A DNA stretch of 64,000 nucleotides, taken from assembly GCA_013397695.1 (NCBI GenBank), contig VYZI01000108.1:2361650-2425649 (forward strand). Reading direction: 5' to 3'. Within the stretch, counting starts at the first letter, position 1, and every line of letters starts with the position of its first letter. The notes beneath the pieces are model-generated. The model had not been told where the DNA came from, ran no database searches, and was given only the letters and a program-made list of their open reading frames with translations. The translations under genes were made by a program, and so were the position numbers. Of this stretch, positions 13,101 through 26,320 are shown piece after piece. This DNA is from Centropus unirufus. Taxonomy: Eukaryota; Chordata; Aves; Cuculiformes; Centropidae.

Positions 13101-16100
13101 CCTTTTCTGTATTCCCATTTGAAATTCTGCCCTTGCCTCCTTCCCTGGATGTGTCAGTTCTACAACGGGAGCACGAGCACCCACACCAGCTACCTCCAGC
13201 TGTATCAGGCACTGTCACAAATTCCCACCCCTCGGGAAGCCACTGTTCCTCTTCGGAACTTTGGCCCATTCTCAGTGCCCCTACCCGGTAGTAGGACCCT
13301 CTTGTGGAGATGTTAACATCTACAGCTGCAGCAGATGGGTCCTTCTCCCTCGGCATCACCCAGTCCCACTTAATTAATGCATCCAGGATCTGTTTCCTAA
13401 ATTAAAATAAGATTTATTATGAAACCTGCTTGTGGTGCCATCTGCATCATAGATGGTGCAGTGTCCTTGACTCCTTATCCTGAACCCAGTGTGGTTGGTA
13501 CGTCTGCAAAGCAAAGGGGTGATTTCAGCAGAGGTGGGCAAGCAGACATTACCTTCCAGAAAGTCCATATAAAAATGATTAATTTGTGGTGAAACTGGAC
13601 ATGGCGTTCAGCAGTGGCTTACTGTACACAGCATCATAATAGTAAATACTTTGACATCTCTGAAAGCTTTCCTTGTTAGACTTGGTTCTACCCACCCAGA
13701 CGTGTGCCTTGGGTTCTCGGCACTCTGCTGGCCTTTCATCCAGCCTTACTCTCCTGCTTTTCCCTGCTCAGTGGGTCTCCACTTTCAAGTGTACCATGCA
13801 CCAAACGCTGGTTATTGTCCAAAGGTTAAAATCATTCCCTGGGTTGACCAAGTGCTCTGCTCAGCCTTCTCCCACCGCCAATATTTTTTGTCCTATTTAT
13901 TTGACTATTTTTCTCTCATTAGTGTGTTTCCTATTTCTTACCTGGCTGAGGCATTGTTCTTGGACCAGTGACCTTGCTTGTTTATCTTTCTCCTACTGTC
14001 CTTCCCTTCTGAGCCCTTCTGGAGGTGAATTTTTTTAAGCTGTTAATTTTTCACTCTCCATTTTCCTGGTGCCAGCAGTTTTCAGGTCAGAATTGCATTC
14101 TGCAACGGAGACAAAGGGTTTTATTTGTTACAGAAAGCAGGTTTTCACATGGGGGTCTTCCCCGATTGCCATCCCTGGCAAGAGTTACAGGGCAGAAACA
14201 GAAGAGAAGAGCAAAGGCTCTTTTGAAAGTTGAAAGTGGTTTCAAACTTGTGTTTCATGCCTCTTTGTCCTCCTTTTTATTATGTGCGGTAATGAGTCTG
14301 AGATTTTACCCAGTGAGATTTGCTGTAAAATGCACTGCGTTGTTTCAAAGTTAAGCTACTTCATTACTTCACCTTCGATTTTCCTTCTTTTTCATCTACT
14401 TTTCAAAATGTTTTCAATCTGTAAATCACTTTCCAACTCTTTGTACCTTTGGCATCATACCTTCGTGGTGAGGTAGCCGGAGCAGAAGGATCTCTAACCT
14501 AGGAGGTAAATATTTTCTCTTCCCATTCCATATGTGAATGATTGAGATTTACTCTTGCGCACATTTTTTTCCCTGCTATCCAAGGCTGACCGTGGAAGGT
14601 AAACACTGGGAGAGCTAAATGAGATTACAGCATCACTTTGGTAACCTTTCTTAGTGAATGGGCAGTTGATCTGCCCATAATGCAGAGCACTTAATGTATT
14701 GAAGCATCTAAGCAAGCCAGCTACTAGTTCACCACTCAGAGTTCAATTCCCAGATAATAACATTTATTTATAGGGAATAAAGAGTTAGTTCCGTGATGGC
14801 AAAGTAGATATTGTCACTGAAAGCAGGGTCTTTTTATTAACCTCACATTTATATGGTTAAGTAATTGTTGTATTAGTAGCATTTCTTGAGTGGCAAGGCG
14901 GATAAAAAAAAAAAGTCAGATGTCTCTGAACAAGTGTTGCTTGTTTATTTATCTGTAGCTGGGGGTAGGAAAGTGGCCCACGGGGCTGCAAGCCACAGCG
15001 AGCCTTGAGCTCAGCTGCCTGAAGCTGCAACTCATGGCCAATACGTGTCATGGATTTCTTTGTGTGTGTCCGTCTGTCCTTTCCTGGGCTCAGCAAAAGG
15101 CAGGGAAGGACTTGTGCCACGTGCTGCATTGTGGTTTTCTCAAATAAGCTGGTGGACAAAATTGCTCTCTGCCGTCTGTTTATGTACATCTTTGATTTTC
15201 TGTGGAAGTGGGACGTGTTTCTGCGGAACAGAAGTGTGTTTAAAGAATGCATAGTTTGGTCATAACACATGCAGAATGCTTGGACGTGCTTTTTTTTTTT
15301 TTCCTTCTTAGTATGACACTGCTCAGATTTTGAAACGAAGGAAAATTCTGCCAATAGTTCCATTTCTACCATGTTCATCCAATTTCCATAGCATTTGGAA
15401 TTAGAAATGTCATAACCCTGGTATGAGGTTAAAAAGCTTGTTACAAAATAAGACAGGAGTATATTCATAAAAGGATAAAAAACTTCATCTGTCTTCTTCA
15501 TGGCTGTTCTCTTAAACCTGAAGTAAATATGGTGAAATTCAGGGAATTTCTATGAAGCAGGCTCCTCTGCTTTCGTGTCACGTACCGAATAGACAATTGA
15601 TGGCGTATTTCCAGCTGGCAGGGCTGTCGAAAGGTAGCATGCGACTTCAGCTCTGGTTTTTTTTTTTCCCCTTTTCAACATATGATAGCACAAGTCTTAA
15701 CTAAATTCGTCCGAGAGTAAACATTCATTCAGGATGTAAAATAAAGGAAAAAGTCTGTGAGTCGGATTCGGCAAGGAAGCAGATTCTCACACTGCAGGGT
15801 TTTCCTCCATGCAGCGGGTGCTTGTGACACACGGATTTTTCAAAGCTGATATCAAACTTTTCAAACTTGTATCAACTGTTGGAGTCAATGCAGAGTCCCA
15901 CGCATCTTCTTGCTGCTTCTTAGGAATTTTGGGGCAGGGGAGGAGGAGAAGCAGGAAAAAGGTTTGCCCAGTGACTATTTCCTAATGCACGTGTAGAAAA
16001 CCAGCCCATTGAAATCTCCTCGTCTCAGAAGTGGAGAAAATCTTGCCCGCCTTCTGGGGTCTGTTATTTTTTTCACATAAGGTACTTTGTCTGGGACTAA

Positions 16101-18375
16101 TAATGGTGTTTGCCTTTGCTGCTGGTTGTGTCTTGGTGCTGTTTTCCCAAGCATTAGCTGCTTGTCTGAGCATTAGCGGCTTCTCACGGCCTTCCTCTTG
16201 TAAAATAGTGGGAGGTGATAATCTGACCCACATAAACGGGTGACAAACTCCACTTGCCTGCTTGTCGAGGGGGTGGATGGAATCCTGCCTTTCTCCTCTC
16301 CAAGTAGCTCTGGTACCCCTGGAGCTATTGCGATGCCTGGGAGCATCCTAGCATTCTGGAAGCACTTCCCAGGGCTAGAGCAGACTGCAGCAGCACCAGC
16401 TCCCCAGATTTTGAGCAGAGACTTCTTAAGACTCCATTTTCGGGCTGTGGAGCTCTCAGTGTAGACCATGCTGGCTGTGGGATATTCTAAGAGCAAGGTG
16501 TGTTTTTTCCACTGCTTTCCTTGTGAACGTTGTCGCCTAGTGAAAACAGTTCGGGTCAACCCAAAGCAAGCCTTGTGACTGCCTCTGGTTTAGTTCAGTC
16601 ACATACCAGAGACCAAAAAAAATAAATAATAAAAACTCATTGAATTGCTCTTTTCTGACATGTACTCCTGGAATGGAGTTGGTGTAAATGTAGTCAGTTC
16701 ACTTTGTTGAGTATCGAGAGCAGTGTGATATGTAAATAGAGCTTTATCAGACGAGATAGATTTGAAATTCCACAGTTGGTGAGGAAGCGTTAGCAGTATA
16801 ATATAATACAAATATTTACACAGTAACTTCTAAGTCTTCAATAAGTGCTTAATATTTGAAATATGTGTTGTGAAAACATTGACTGATTAAGCCGCGCCAT
16901 TGCTGTTGCATCTGTATGCAGAAACTTGCGGTGGCCCAGGACGCAGGAGTCGTGGCGAGGTGGAGGTCACCTAGCAATGCGAAGGCATTTAAACAAGGCA
17001 CAGCCCTGGGGTTTTATTTTGTGTTATTTTTTTTTTCCAATTCAATTAGGATTCAGCATGATATACTCCCCCAAGGAGTAGGTAGCTCAATCTCTGCATC
17101 CTGTTGGAGCAGCTGTTGCGTTTCTGTAACGTGGCTGGAGGTAATCACCCACCCGGTGCACCTAGGGCTGCTCCAGTAGCAAATGTGAGCTGCCAAGTTC
17201 ACGCCTGCCCACAACAGGGAGTGTAATCATCACGAGTCTGTCCCTCTTAGCTGGAAGGGAGATTTGATAAGGAATCGGGATGGGCTGTAACGATGGGTGG
17301 TTCATCTCCTGCAGCATTGGAGCGGCACCGGGCTCTAGGCGGTCCACTTCCTTTGCTGGGAGCAGAGGCTGATGCTCTGTTCGAGTGTTCTGCATGGCTC
17401 AGCCCATCACTGTGTTCAGCCTTCAGTTCCAGTATCACTCATGAGTGAGCTCACAAAACGGGAAAATCAATAGACTGCAAATTAAAATAAACAGAAACAC
17501 AGCTCCTAAACTTGCCTGGATGATTCTCTGCCACCACCTCCTTTGCCAAGAGACCATAAGAGCTGATCCATGCCTAAAAATGTGCTGCTGCTCTCTAATC
17601 CAATCTTTACTTTTGTCTCTTTTTTAACTCTCGATTGAGTTTTGTTTTGGTTTAGGTTTGGGTTTTTTTTCTGGCTACTCTATTTCACCTCCTTACAAGT
17701 GCACATCAAGGCCGAAACCCAGAGTGGTTTGATGCGTGCTTGAAGGATCGAGTTGAATTTATCATAGGTGAGGCAGGTATGATCAGTCCTACAAATCACA
17801 GAGTTGATCCCAGCTTGCCTTCAAACGCAAGAGTTCACTGTGGCATCATTTGACATTACACTAGGTAGGATTTAGCCAGTTTCCCGGGATGTTTTGGCAT
17901 GAACCTGTTGTTGATAAGCTGTGCTCTGCATAGAGCCCCATGACACTTCAATTTCACTAAAACCATCCTTTGCCACAGGGCAGCCAGCTAACAGCTTCCA
18001 CCCAGCCCACAGTGTTTTACCTAGAAAGGGGTGTCATGATGTGGCTGGTCAGTTTTCTGGCAGGAAACCCAGCCCAAGTAATGAAATGCTGCCTCTCTTC
18101 CTACTTGGGGCTTGGGTAAACACCCGGAACCTGGTGCTAATGGTGTGTGGGGAGGTATCTATCAGCCTGTGCTTCTGCTCATTCTTCGGGCACCTGCAGT
18201 GCTGCCTGGCTCGGCCTCTGGCAAGGCTGGAGGTAGGCATTGCTGCGTGGGATGGAGAGGCCCATAGAGATGCCTGGAAGTTCTACTTGGCATTTGCTCC
18301 TGCAGCAGTTCCAGGGTGTTTTCACGTCTCTGTCAGTTATGCTAGGTTTTGCAAGGGGGAGGTGAAGCAGCCAGT
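10144..18375. other. JARID2: Mostly unique intronic stretch
   Basis: I recognise no transposon here. An AT-rich beginning (10144-10960) is followed by more mixed sequence. Positions 12061-12440 carry a dense group of developmental transcription-factor-like motifs and look like possible conserved noncoding DNA. Long open frames on the minus strand at 10961-11605 and 14857-15501 have no family resemblance and are treated as chance. Confidence 0.6.
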
Positions 18376-18466
18376 GATTTCATTAGAAGCTGATATTGGG
18401 GGATGTTTCTAAGGATGGGGTTTAGTGGGTGGGTGTCTATGAAGCTCACCTGTGAAGGTCCACCTT
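18376..18466 (+). repeat. Left arm of a long direct repeat flanking a CR1 insertion
   Basis: It begins GATTTCATTAGAAGCTGAT and ends GTCCACCTT. The right arm at 18801-18885 begins and ends with the same strings. By eye the arms are about 85 percent identical over the aligned columns, with a few indels. They bracket the CR1 at 18467-18800 exactly, so the best reading is an unusually long target-site duplication. Confidence 0.85.
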
Positions 18467-18800
18467 GTAGTGGCCTTCCAGTACCTGAAGCAGTCCTACC
18501 AGAAAGCTGGGGAGGGACTATTCACAAGGGCATGGAGTGACAGGACGAGGGGAAATTGCTTTAAATTGGATGGGGCAAGATTTAGAATAGATATTAGCAA
18601 GAAAATCCTCACTGATGAGGGTGGTGAAGCACTGGCCCAGGTTGCCCAGGGAAGCCATGGGTGCCCCTTCCCTGGAGGTGTTCAGAGCAAGGTTGGATGG
18701 GGACTTGAGCAACCTGGTCTGGTGGGAGGTGTCCCTGTCCATGGCCAGGAGGTTGGAACTGGATGGTCTTTAAGGTCCCTTGCAAGCCAAACCATTCTAT
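18467..18800 (+). mobile_element. CR1 LINE 3' fragment, older class, flanked by long direct repeats
   Basis: This is sense-oriented CR1 from the 'ggccttccagtacctgaag' region through the 3' UTR to AAACCATTCTATGATT. It includes the CR1-typical TGGAGGTGTTCAGAGCAAGG and GGTCTGGTGGGAGGTGTCCC segments. It is 5'-truncated. The terminal GATT overlaps the first bases of the right-hand duplication, which may be microhomology. Confidence 0.94.
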
Positions 18801-18885
18801 GATTTCATTAGAAGCTGATGTCAGTCTAAGGACGGTTTAGTAGGTGGGTGACGTGCTGTGAAGCTTACCTGCAAAAGTCCACCTT
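18801..18885 (+). repeat. Right arm of the direct repeat flanking the CR1
   Basis: It matches the left arm at 18376-18466, sharing the opening 19 bases exactly and the closing GTCCACCTT. The sequence beyond 18885 no longer resembles that beyond 18466, where the CR1 begins. Confidence 0.85.
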
Positions 18886-21800
18886 CAAGGTGTGGCTGTA
18901 GCACCTTCCCATCTCAGTACAGGGTACCTGTAGTGACTTTAGCTGGATGCAAACGAAGAGAGGTTGGGGTTTGCAGAGGGATGACGCAATTCTCATAATG
19001 CTCCCGATGTTTTTGCAAGGCTAAGAGCAAATAATCTTGAAATGAGCTGGCAGTTTTATGATTGGCTTTTATGAGCTTTTATGATGTTTATAATCTGACA
19101 CTGAACTCGCAGTTTAGGAGGTGAAAAGTTTAAAGGAACACAGTAGCAAAGGCGTACCACTAAATTCCTTCTGCGTGTGATTTTAACATACACCTCGGAT
19201 GCTTCCCTGGCAATGGTGGGATTGCTGAAGTATGGGCACTGCAGTTCACCATGTGTGTCGCTGAGTAAAGCTGCCTCCATCCTTAACACGGGTTCAACTT
19301 ATGGGAAAACAGGAAAGGTGATTTTACCTCCTCTAAGACAAGGCATGGATTGGAGGTAACTGCCTGTGTAGCTGCCTGGGTCCCAAAATGCAGACTTAGT
19401 GCTTACATACAGATCGCAGCCACAGAAATATTGCCCCTTGTCCATGCCTACTCGTTTTGTCAGGTGTTTTTCTGATACCACTACAATCTCCAGTCCCCTG
19501 CAGCCTTTATAAACTGGAATTCTTAAATCACAACCGATGCCCTCTGGTGCATTGGGAGAAAATGAATAATTAGTTTCCGCTCCTTGGCGATGCTGGATCC
19601 TCTTCTCTTGATGGATGTGTGCTTCCCAGCTCCTGCCTGCAGATGTTTGCCTACGTACAGCACGAGCCCGTTCTGTTCTGACTTGAACTACCCATTTCTG
19701 GTTCCCTGCCTTATCTCACACTGCTCTGTGGGGCTCTGCGAGCAAGCAGGTTTGCTGCTGGCTAGCTTTTTGAGGTTTCTGTTATGCACAGTGCTGCATT
19801 TGTCTCCTGGTTCTTTGATTTGTAATGTTTTGCCTTTGATTGCTGCAGGAGGCATAAACAAGCCTGTCAAAAGCCTTGTTTAGTGGGCAGATTCTGTGGG
19901 GGTGGCTGGCAGCCTCAGACCCGAAAATAGATCTAGCAATGAACTGAATGGCTTCAAACCCTGGGAATTTAATTTGATCTTCCTTGTTGCTTTAAATATT
20001 GGGACTCGGTGAGGATTTCTCTCGCAGAACAGAAGGTGAACATGTTGGTATGTGACAGTAATAGAAGAAGGGTCCAGACCCGCTGTCATTGAGATACTCT
20101 TCTGCAGGCAGAGGCTGGGCTTGGCTGCTGGGTTGGGGCTCGTCTGTTGCTGTACCTGGGGAGGCGAGTGCTGTATCCCTGGATTTTACAGCATCTGTGG
20201 GTTGGAGGGGAACGGAACTGAAATGCTTCCCTGAATCCTGTTGTGCGATAGTCACTCCAAAGCAGTCCCTGATGCTTTTAGCATCTGTTTTATGCCAGCT
20301 TTATGAAGGAAGAAGCTGCAAAATCACTCGTGGGTTCCTTTTCTCCCTTTTTTTCCCCTTTTTATTTTCTTTTTTTTTTTTTCATGTAGCACCATGCAGT
20401 GTGTAATATAGCTGGGGTTTTCAGTTGTGGTGGTGTGAAGGTAACAATGATTTGGCTTCGATGTGCCCTAACAGCTGCAGAATTCATTGGAGCTTAGAAG
20501 CCTGTGAGTTATAGCTGTGATGCCATTTACAGCTTTTATGGAAGAGCTCTTAAATTTGTGAAACGTGTGACTTTTTGAAGTGCATTATATTTGTAATTTG
20601 AATTCTCTGAAATCCTGTCTGAGGAAGAAAATAAGCTTTGAAAATCCCACTCTGCCCGCTGAAAACACGGGGAACTCTTACCGGGAGGGAAACAAGTCTC
20701 TTAAATTGAGTGATAGAACATATAGATGGATTTGTAAGTGCTAAAATGTCAATTAGTGCACTTAAAAGCTTAATGGTTGTCTTTGATGTGCTTCTGATAT
20801 CTTCAGCAAAGTTTGAATGTTGCCATTCATCAGGGAGCGGAGGAGGGATGAGGGAATTGAACGCTAACCCAAACAGTTCCTGTGGAGCAGAGAGGCTGCT
20901 TCTCTTCAGACCCCGGTCCCAGGAGCTGTGCCAGCACGGGCTCCCGGCACCCTGTCTGGGCATCTTGCCACTGTCTGGAAAGGTCTCATGAAGGCTTCTC
21001 GGTTTGGGGAAAAAAAAAGGAAAAAATAGTGGAAAGGTCGAAACTTGATTATTTTTTTTCCTTATCAGTTTAATGCAGATCCTGTTGTTGTGAAACACCT
21101 GTGCGTTACAAATCATTCTGTGCCATGAGGAAAGCCTGCTCCCACCACAAGAAAGAGCAACTGGTTTTCCCCAGGAAGCCTCCCAGCTGCCTATTGGCTT
21201 CTTCACTGAACCTTTCAGGGGAGAAGTAGTGTGGATTCACAGGTCACAGAGCGGCCCATGGCCATTAGTTCTCCCTTTTCTCTCCTGTTCGAAATGGTAG
21301 CGAGACCTGAAGCTTGCGATTGGCAGAGCAGCCCGTCAGCATGGCTTTGTCCCACATTCTTCTCTCTGGGACCCTGAGCAATCTGCTGCAACTTCAATTC
21401 CAATTTCCAATTTCAATGGCCTTTACCTTCCTGGCACCGGTTGTTTGGAAAAATGACTTGCAGGCCTTCTGGGAAGTGGCTGGGATGCATTCATCTGATT
21501 TGTTCCTGAGTGATTACCTCATGGAGCAAATGCTGATTTTATTGCTTGCTGCCCTGCGCTACTAAAATACCATCATTCGTTTGCTGGGTAGTATTTTGGA
21601 AGTCAAATACATTTAATACTGAAGTGGTAAAGCTTTAGAGCATAGGTTTTCACTGATTATGTAGCTTATCTTAGTACAGGAAATCTGCTGATGGGACTAA
21701 ACTGACCTGCAAATACTTCAAGAGTGGCTTTGGAGTCTGCTCATATGTCTTCTTTAATTGGCTCCCGAGTGAAGAGTACAGGTTTAGTTTACTTCTCTCA

Positions 21801-24800
21801 GCTTCAATGGACGGTCATCCGGCTTTAAAGGATATTCTGCCAGTCAGGAATGTAAACAAGGACAAAAAGTGTCTGATAAAAATCTGACTTTTTGGGTAGT
21901 ACATCAAACAAACTCGACAGGTCGTGCTCTTAGTGCAGTATCAGTGTGTGAGTCCCGGGAGCCTGTGTCAATAAAACTCATTTAGTTCCCCATCTGGTTC
22001 AGTGAAATTGTTTCAGGCCCCAATATCCTGAATTTTCCCTGCAATCGGTTCAGCATGTTTGGCTCTGCCATCACCCCCCCCGGGTTTAAAGTCTGACAAG
22101 ACCGAGTTCGTTGTTGCTTTATTTGTCTGTTTGTTTTTAATCTTCCTTTTAACCTGCAGATTGCCTGAATGAGCAGATGTGAGGAAAACAAGCATTTCCA
22201 GGTTGAGGCAAGGGACTTCTGTTGTCACCCATACCTGCTTTCAGCTGGATTTATTTTATTACTGTGCAAGTAATCCCATGGGTAGAGTTTGCCATGCCCT
22301 GGTTTTGGCAGTGCTGCTGGCCCTGCTGCTGGCCACAGCTGCCTTGCAGGGCTTTGGTGGTGGAGCAAGTCCCCTCTCCTGCCGTGCCATCAAAGGGAGC
22401 CAAGGTGACCCAAGACCTCCTGTTTCACCTCTAAACCAGCCCAGCCCGTTTGTACTGGAAGAGTTTACATGGGAGTGAGTGAGCTGCCTTGGGTGGCACA
22501 CAGCAGACGTGTGGTGACCTTCTCAAGCCTGCAAGAGGATTTCTCTCCCCAGCCTCATGCCTGTGAAAATGCCATGTTCCTGATGGGCACGACTACGTTT
22601 AATAACATAGTCAAGCTGTGTAGCCTTTGAGCTAGTTTATTTATTCCAACTAGAGAACAAGAAGCTGTATATTGGCAGGTGCACATCTTGGCATCTGCCA
22701 ATGCAAAAAATACAATTCCTATCATTTTTGAGGAATATACTATTATGTTCTTAGAAAGCAGATCTTTTCCTATTACAGGCAAGGCTTCAGCATCCAGGCA
22801 CCAAAATCCTACAAAAAATAAATGGCTTAAACACTGACCTCCTGTTGTACTTGTGAGGATAGATGCTAACACACGAACAGTACTGCAGCTTCCTTAAAAT
22901 ACTGATACCATTGACATTTCAGACATTTCAGAGATTTCAGATGCTGTAGGATGCCAGAAAAATAGATCTCTTTAAATTCCCATAGAAATAGTGGGGGCAA
23001 GTTTATAATACACCAATTGTGTCCTTCCTGCTTCCTTACCACCTTGAAACTATTTTGGCATGCAAAAGTGGTTACTGTTTTTCAAGTGAAGCATCAGGCT
23101 TTCTCTTTGACGGTGGAAAAAGGTCTTGAGATAACGAGTAACATGCAGCAGAATTGGATTGGCCATATTAAACTTCACATCTATTGGTCTTATTAGCAGA
23201 CATTTAAAATGCAGAAATCACTTTTTATTGGACTGTATTCATATGGTTGCATATTGGAGCTGGAACACCTTATGAAAATATGAGCTGAATCAAAATGAAA
23301 TTAATTAGAAAGAATATATTTGAATTTAATTATCTTGAGCTGCTGAATACTCTTTGCATACTGGGTTTTATGTGTCTGTCTGAAGTGTGCTTGGTGGAGA
23401 GTTCTAATTAGAACTGGAGACAGAGGAAGAATATTTGGAATGTGAAATTTATAAATGGCAGTGATTTTCAGCTAAGAGTGCAGACTTGTTTTGGAGCTCA
23501 CTACCACTTCTCGCTTCTCTTTTTCCTTTTTCTTAATAAGCCACTTTTATGTTTAAATTAATACCAGATCTTGAAAAAGCAAAAAAATCTTACTGTGGCT
23601 CTCGGTCTTCTGCAGCGTGATCAGAGTTGTCAGATCCACAGCTGCAGGAGATTTTTACCGTTGTGTGTTTAATGGCTCCTTGCACTCTGTTCTCTGACCG
23701 TGCCATTTAACCACAAAAGCACGGGGCTGGGGATGGCACAGGACATGTGGCTGCCTTGACTACTGTCTCAGATGTCAGACATGCCAAGTCTCAAAGAGCT
23801 GATTTGGCAGCTGCCCAGCAGATTTTTCTAAAGGCTCCGTTGGTGGCTGGAAACCCAGGCTGTCAAGAGTTATGTTATGCCATCAATTGTTTTTTTTTTT
23901 CGACAGAATCTTCTAATCTAATTTCAGCCATAGTTTTTCAGTAGTCCGTAGTCACAGAGAAGTATACATTACTTCCTGGGGCCTCAGACAAACAAAGGTG
24001 TGCGGTGTGAGTGTTCCCCATCAGGTCGGTTTATTTGGTTTTTCTTTTAAGGAGGATTTAAACCTGTTCACTTACAAGGGAAAGGATGCTTGAATTATTT
24101 TAATCTCTGCTTGGGAGGTGTGTGTCTCTGTACACCTACCCTTTCAAAGATAGCTCAATGTGCATTTTATATTCCCTTTTCTGCAAAAAAAAATAAAAAA
24201 AAATAAAAGAACCCAAAACAATACCAAATACGGAATGTTAATCATGTCAGAGCTTTTGCTCAGGCATTAATTGGCTACAAATGGTAGTCAAAAAGAAGAT
24301 CATACATTGTCAGACTGTGACCTACCTGAAAAGTTGCTGGCCCCGTGCCTCTAACAGATAAATCCCCTGCATATTTCCCTTTCACCCTCCTAAAATAATA
24401 ATTCGTTGGGGAGAAAAGGGGGGTTGTTTCATCTGAATGGAATGAAATAATTGGGGTTTACAATAGTTACATGACAGATACGTGATTTTAATTTTCTGAA
24501 TACCAGCTGTGATACCCTCCCTCCGTTCTGGTGCCTGTCACGGGTTGGGGTTGTGATGGGCTAGCATCCCTCCAAGCACGGGTTGCTGCTAAAAGGGCCA
24601 GCCCTGACCTCTCTGCTGCAGCAGTAGCACCTACGTAGCCACGTGGTTAGTAACAGAGGAGCTGAACTGGCTGAAAATAGTATTTTTTCTTGTCTTGGGG
24701 TGGGAATTTGACTCTTTTCCCCAATCAAGCTGGTCAAGTGGCCACATGGGGGCTAGTGCTAGCCTCAGGGCTGGGGCAGGTGCATCCCATATGGTGGCAG

Positions 24801-26178
24801 GTGAATTTACTTAAGCCACTTATGCAAAACACTCCCTCGGTCTGAATGGTTAGCTGATACCTTCACACCTCCTCCTTCCAGGACTTTGTCACCCTCTGCT
24901 TTTTGTGGCTTTTTTTTACGTGCTGCCAGCTCTCCTCACAGCCCAAACCTCTGGTGTTCTGGGTGAAAAATGACTGATGAGGTTCCTGCTCTGGCCTATG
25001 AAAGTCATAGATGGGGAGTCACTGCTCAGTGCGAGATGGGTTCAAGTTGAAGCCTTGCTGTAACTTGGTAAGATAGGTAGCTTTAGACCTGACTTTACTC
25101 TGAATGTGTTTGGGTTTAGCCTTGAAGTGTTTTGACAGAGGAGGGTGGGAAACAGTTGATGTCTTGTAGGCTTTCACTGGTTTCATATTGAGTAGTGATT
25201 TTGTAGAGGTGCAGACACATTACCAAGGTCCCTGAGTTTATGTAAAAGACACAATTAATGCATGAACCTGGTATTTTTAAATATTTCCTTATTACACCTG
25301 AGATAAATTTATGTATGGATTTTTTTTTTTATGGCTCTATTTTTGGGAGCCTGCATGGAAGGCAGTGATGGCTTGTGTCTGGTAATTTGGACTGTAACTC
25401 TTCTACCCTAATTTATTCTTGAAAGAGCATGTTGAAACTCACTGCCCTCAGAAGTGCCTGAGGTCTTTAGTGACCCAAACCTCAAAGTGTTTCTCTCCCA
25501 GGCTGCTCTTACAAGAATTTGGTTTGAAAGGAGGAAACACAATCCCTGGTGCAGCAGGACGTGGTGAACAAGTGCGAGCCAACAGGAGACTGCAGGGGAT
25601 GAAAGCTGTAGGAGAAGTGCTAGAGGGGGAAGAGAGATTTTTATGTTCCTCCATCTATGCTAACACTGGTTCTGCTAAGCAGGAGTTGTAACATAACATG
25701 ATTTCTTTGGGGAAATTTTCTGGAAGTATGAAAGAAAAAGTTGCTGTAATTACCAGGCACACTTAAATGCTATAGCAGAACCATTAATAAAGAAAATTTC
25801 CCCTTTCTTCATGCTTGTTAGCGCATTTTAAAAACATGACCTATTTTCCTAAACTAGACAGAACAGATTACATTTTCCAGAAGGCATGAGTCACTGTACT
25901 ATAAAGTCTCCAAGCTGTATCAATCTTCATCAACTTAAGCCATTCATGAGGTTTTATTTTTTCTCACTGAATATAAGCAGTTTGTTTTAAATGAGAAACT
26001 GCTACATCCTCTCTCGATAGTTAATCTTAATTAAAAATAAGTGTGAACTTTATTCTGAAAAGAGAAGGGAGTGGAGGGACCTTGATAGTAAATTAAAAGG
26101 ATGCTACTGTGGATATGTGGGAGTGTATCCCGTTTGCATGATGCTGTGCCTGGCTGTAAGAAGTCCAGTCACAGACCC
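18886..26178. other. JARID2: Unique intronic stretch, no recognised transposon
   Basis: The stretch is AT-rich in 22.9-23.6 kb. It contains three TTTTATG motifs at 19054-19083, a 9-bp triplet repeat at 22913-22939, four ATTGG pentamers at 23153-23231, and A-rich low complexity at 24185-24208. The minus-strand open frame at 20550-21206 has no family resemblance. Confidence 0.6.
22913..22939 (+). repeat. Three-copy 9-bp tandem repeat
   Basis: Two copies of GACATTTCA and one of GAGATTTCA lie end to end. A function is not evident. Confidence 0.8.
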
Positions 26179-26320
26179 GTAGAATCACCAGGTTGGAAAA
26201 GACCTCTGAGATCAGAGCCCTGTCTGCCACTAAACCCTATCCCTAAGCATCTCATCTACTTGTATTTTAAACGCCTGAAAGGATGGTGTTTCCACCCCTG
26301 CTGCCTGAAGGGGCAGAGGA
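26179..26320 (-). mobile_element. CR1 LINE 3' fragment, younger class
   Basis: The + strand reads GTAGAATCACCAGGTTGG followed by the CR1 3' UTR in reverse, including CTGTCTGCCACTAAACCCTA. It is 5'-truncated near 26320 after the GGATGGTGTTTCCACC region, where similarity fades. Confidence 0.92.

Noticed and set aside
14857..15501. 214-codon minus-strand open frame
   Set aside because: Translation has lysine runs from a T-rich tract on the + strand and no recognisable domain; chance frame.
17634..17672. Possible interstitial telomere repeat (TTTAGGTTTGGG-like)
   Set aside because: No run of TTAGGG units; simply T/G-rich sequence.
20550..21206. 218-codon minus-strand open frame
   Set aside because: Low-complexity segments from T-rich DNA and no recognisable domain.
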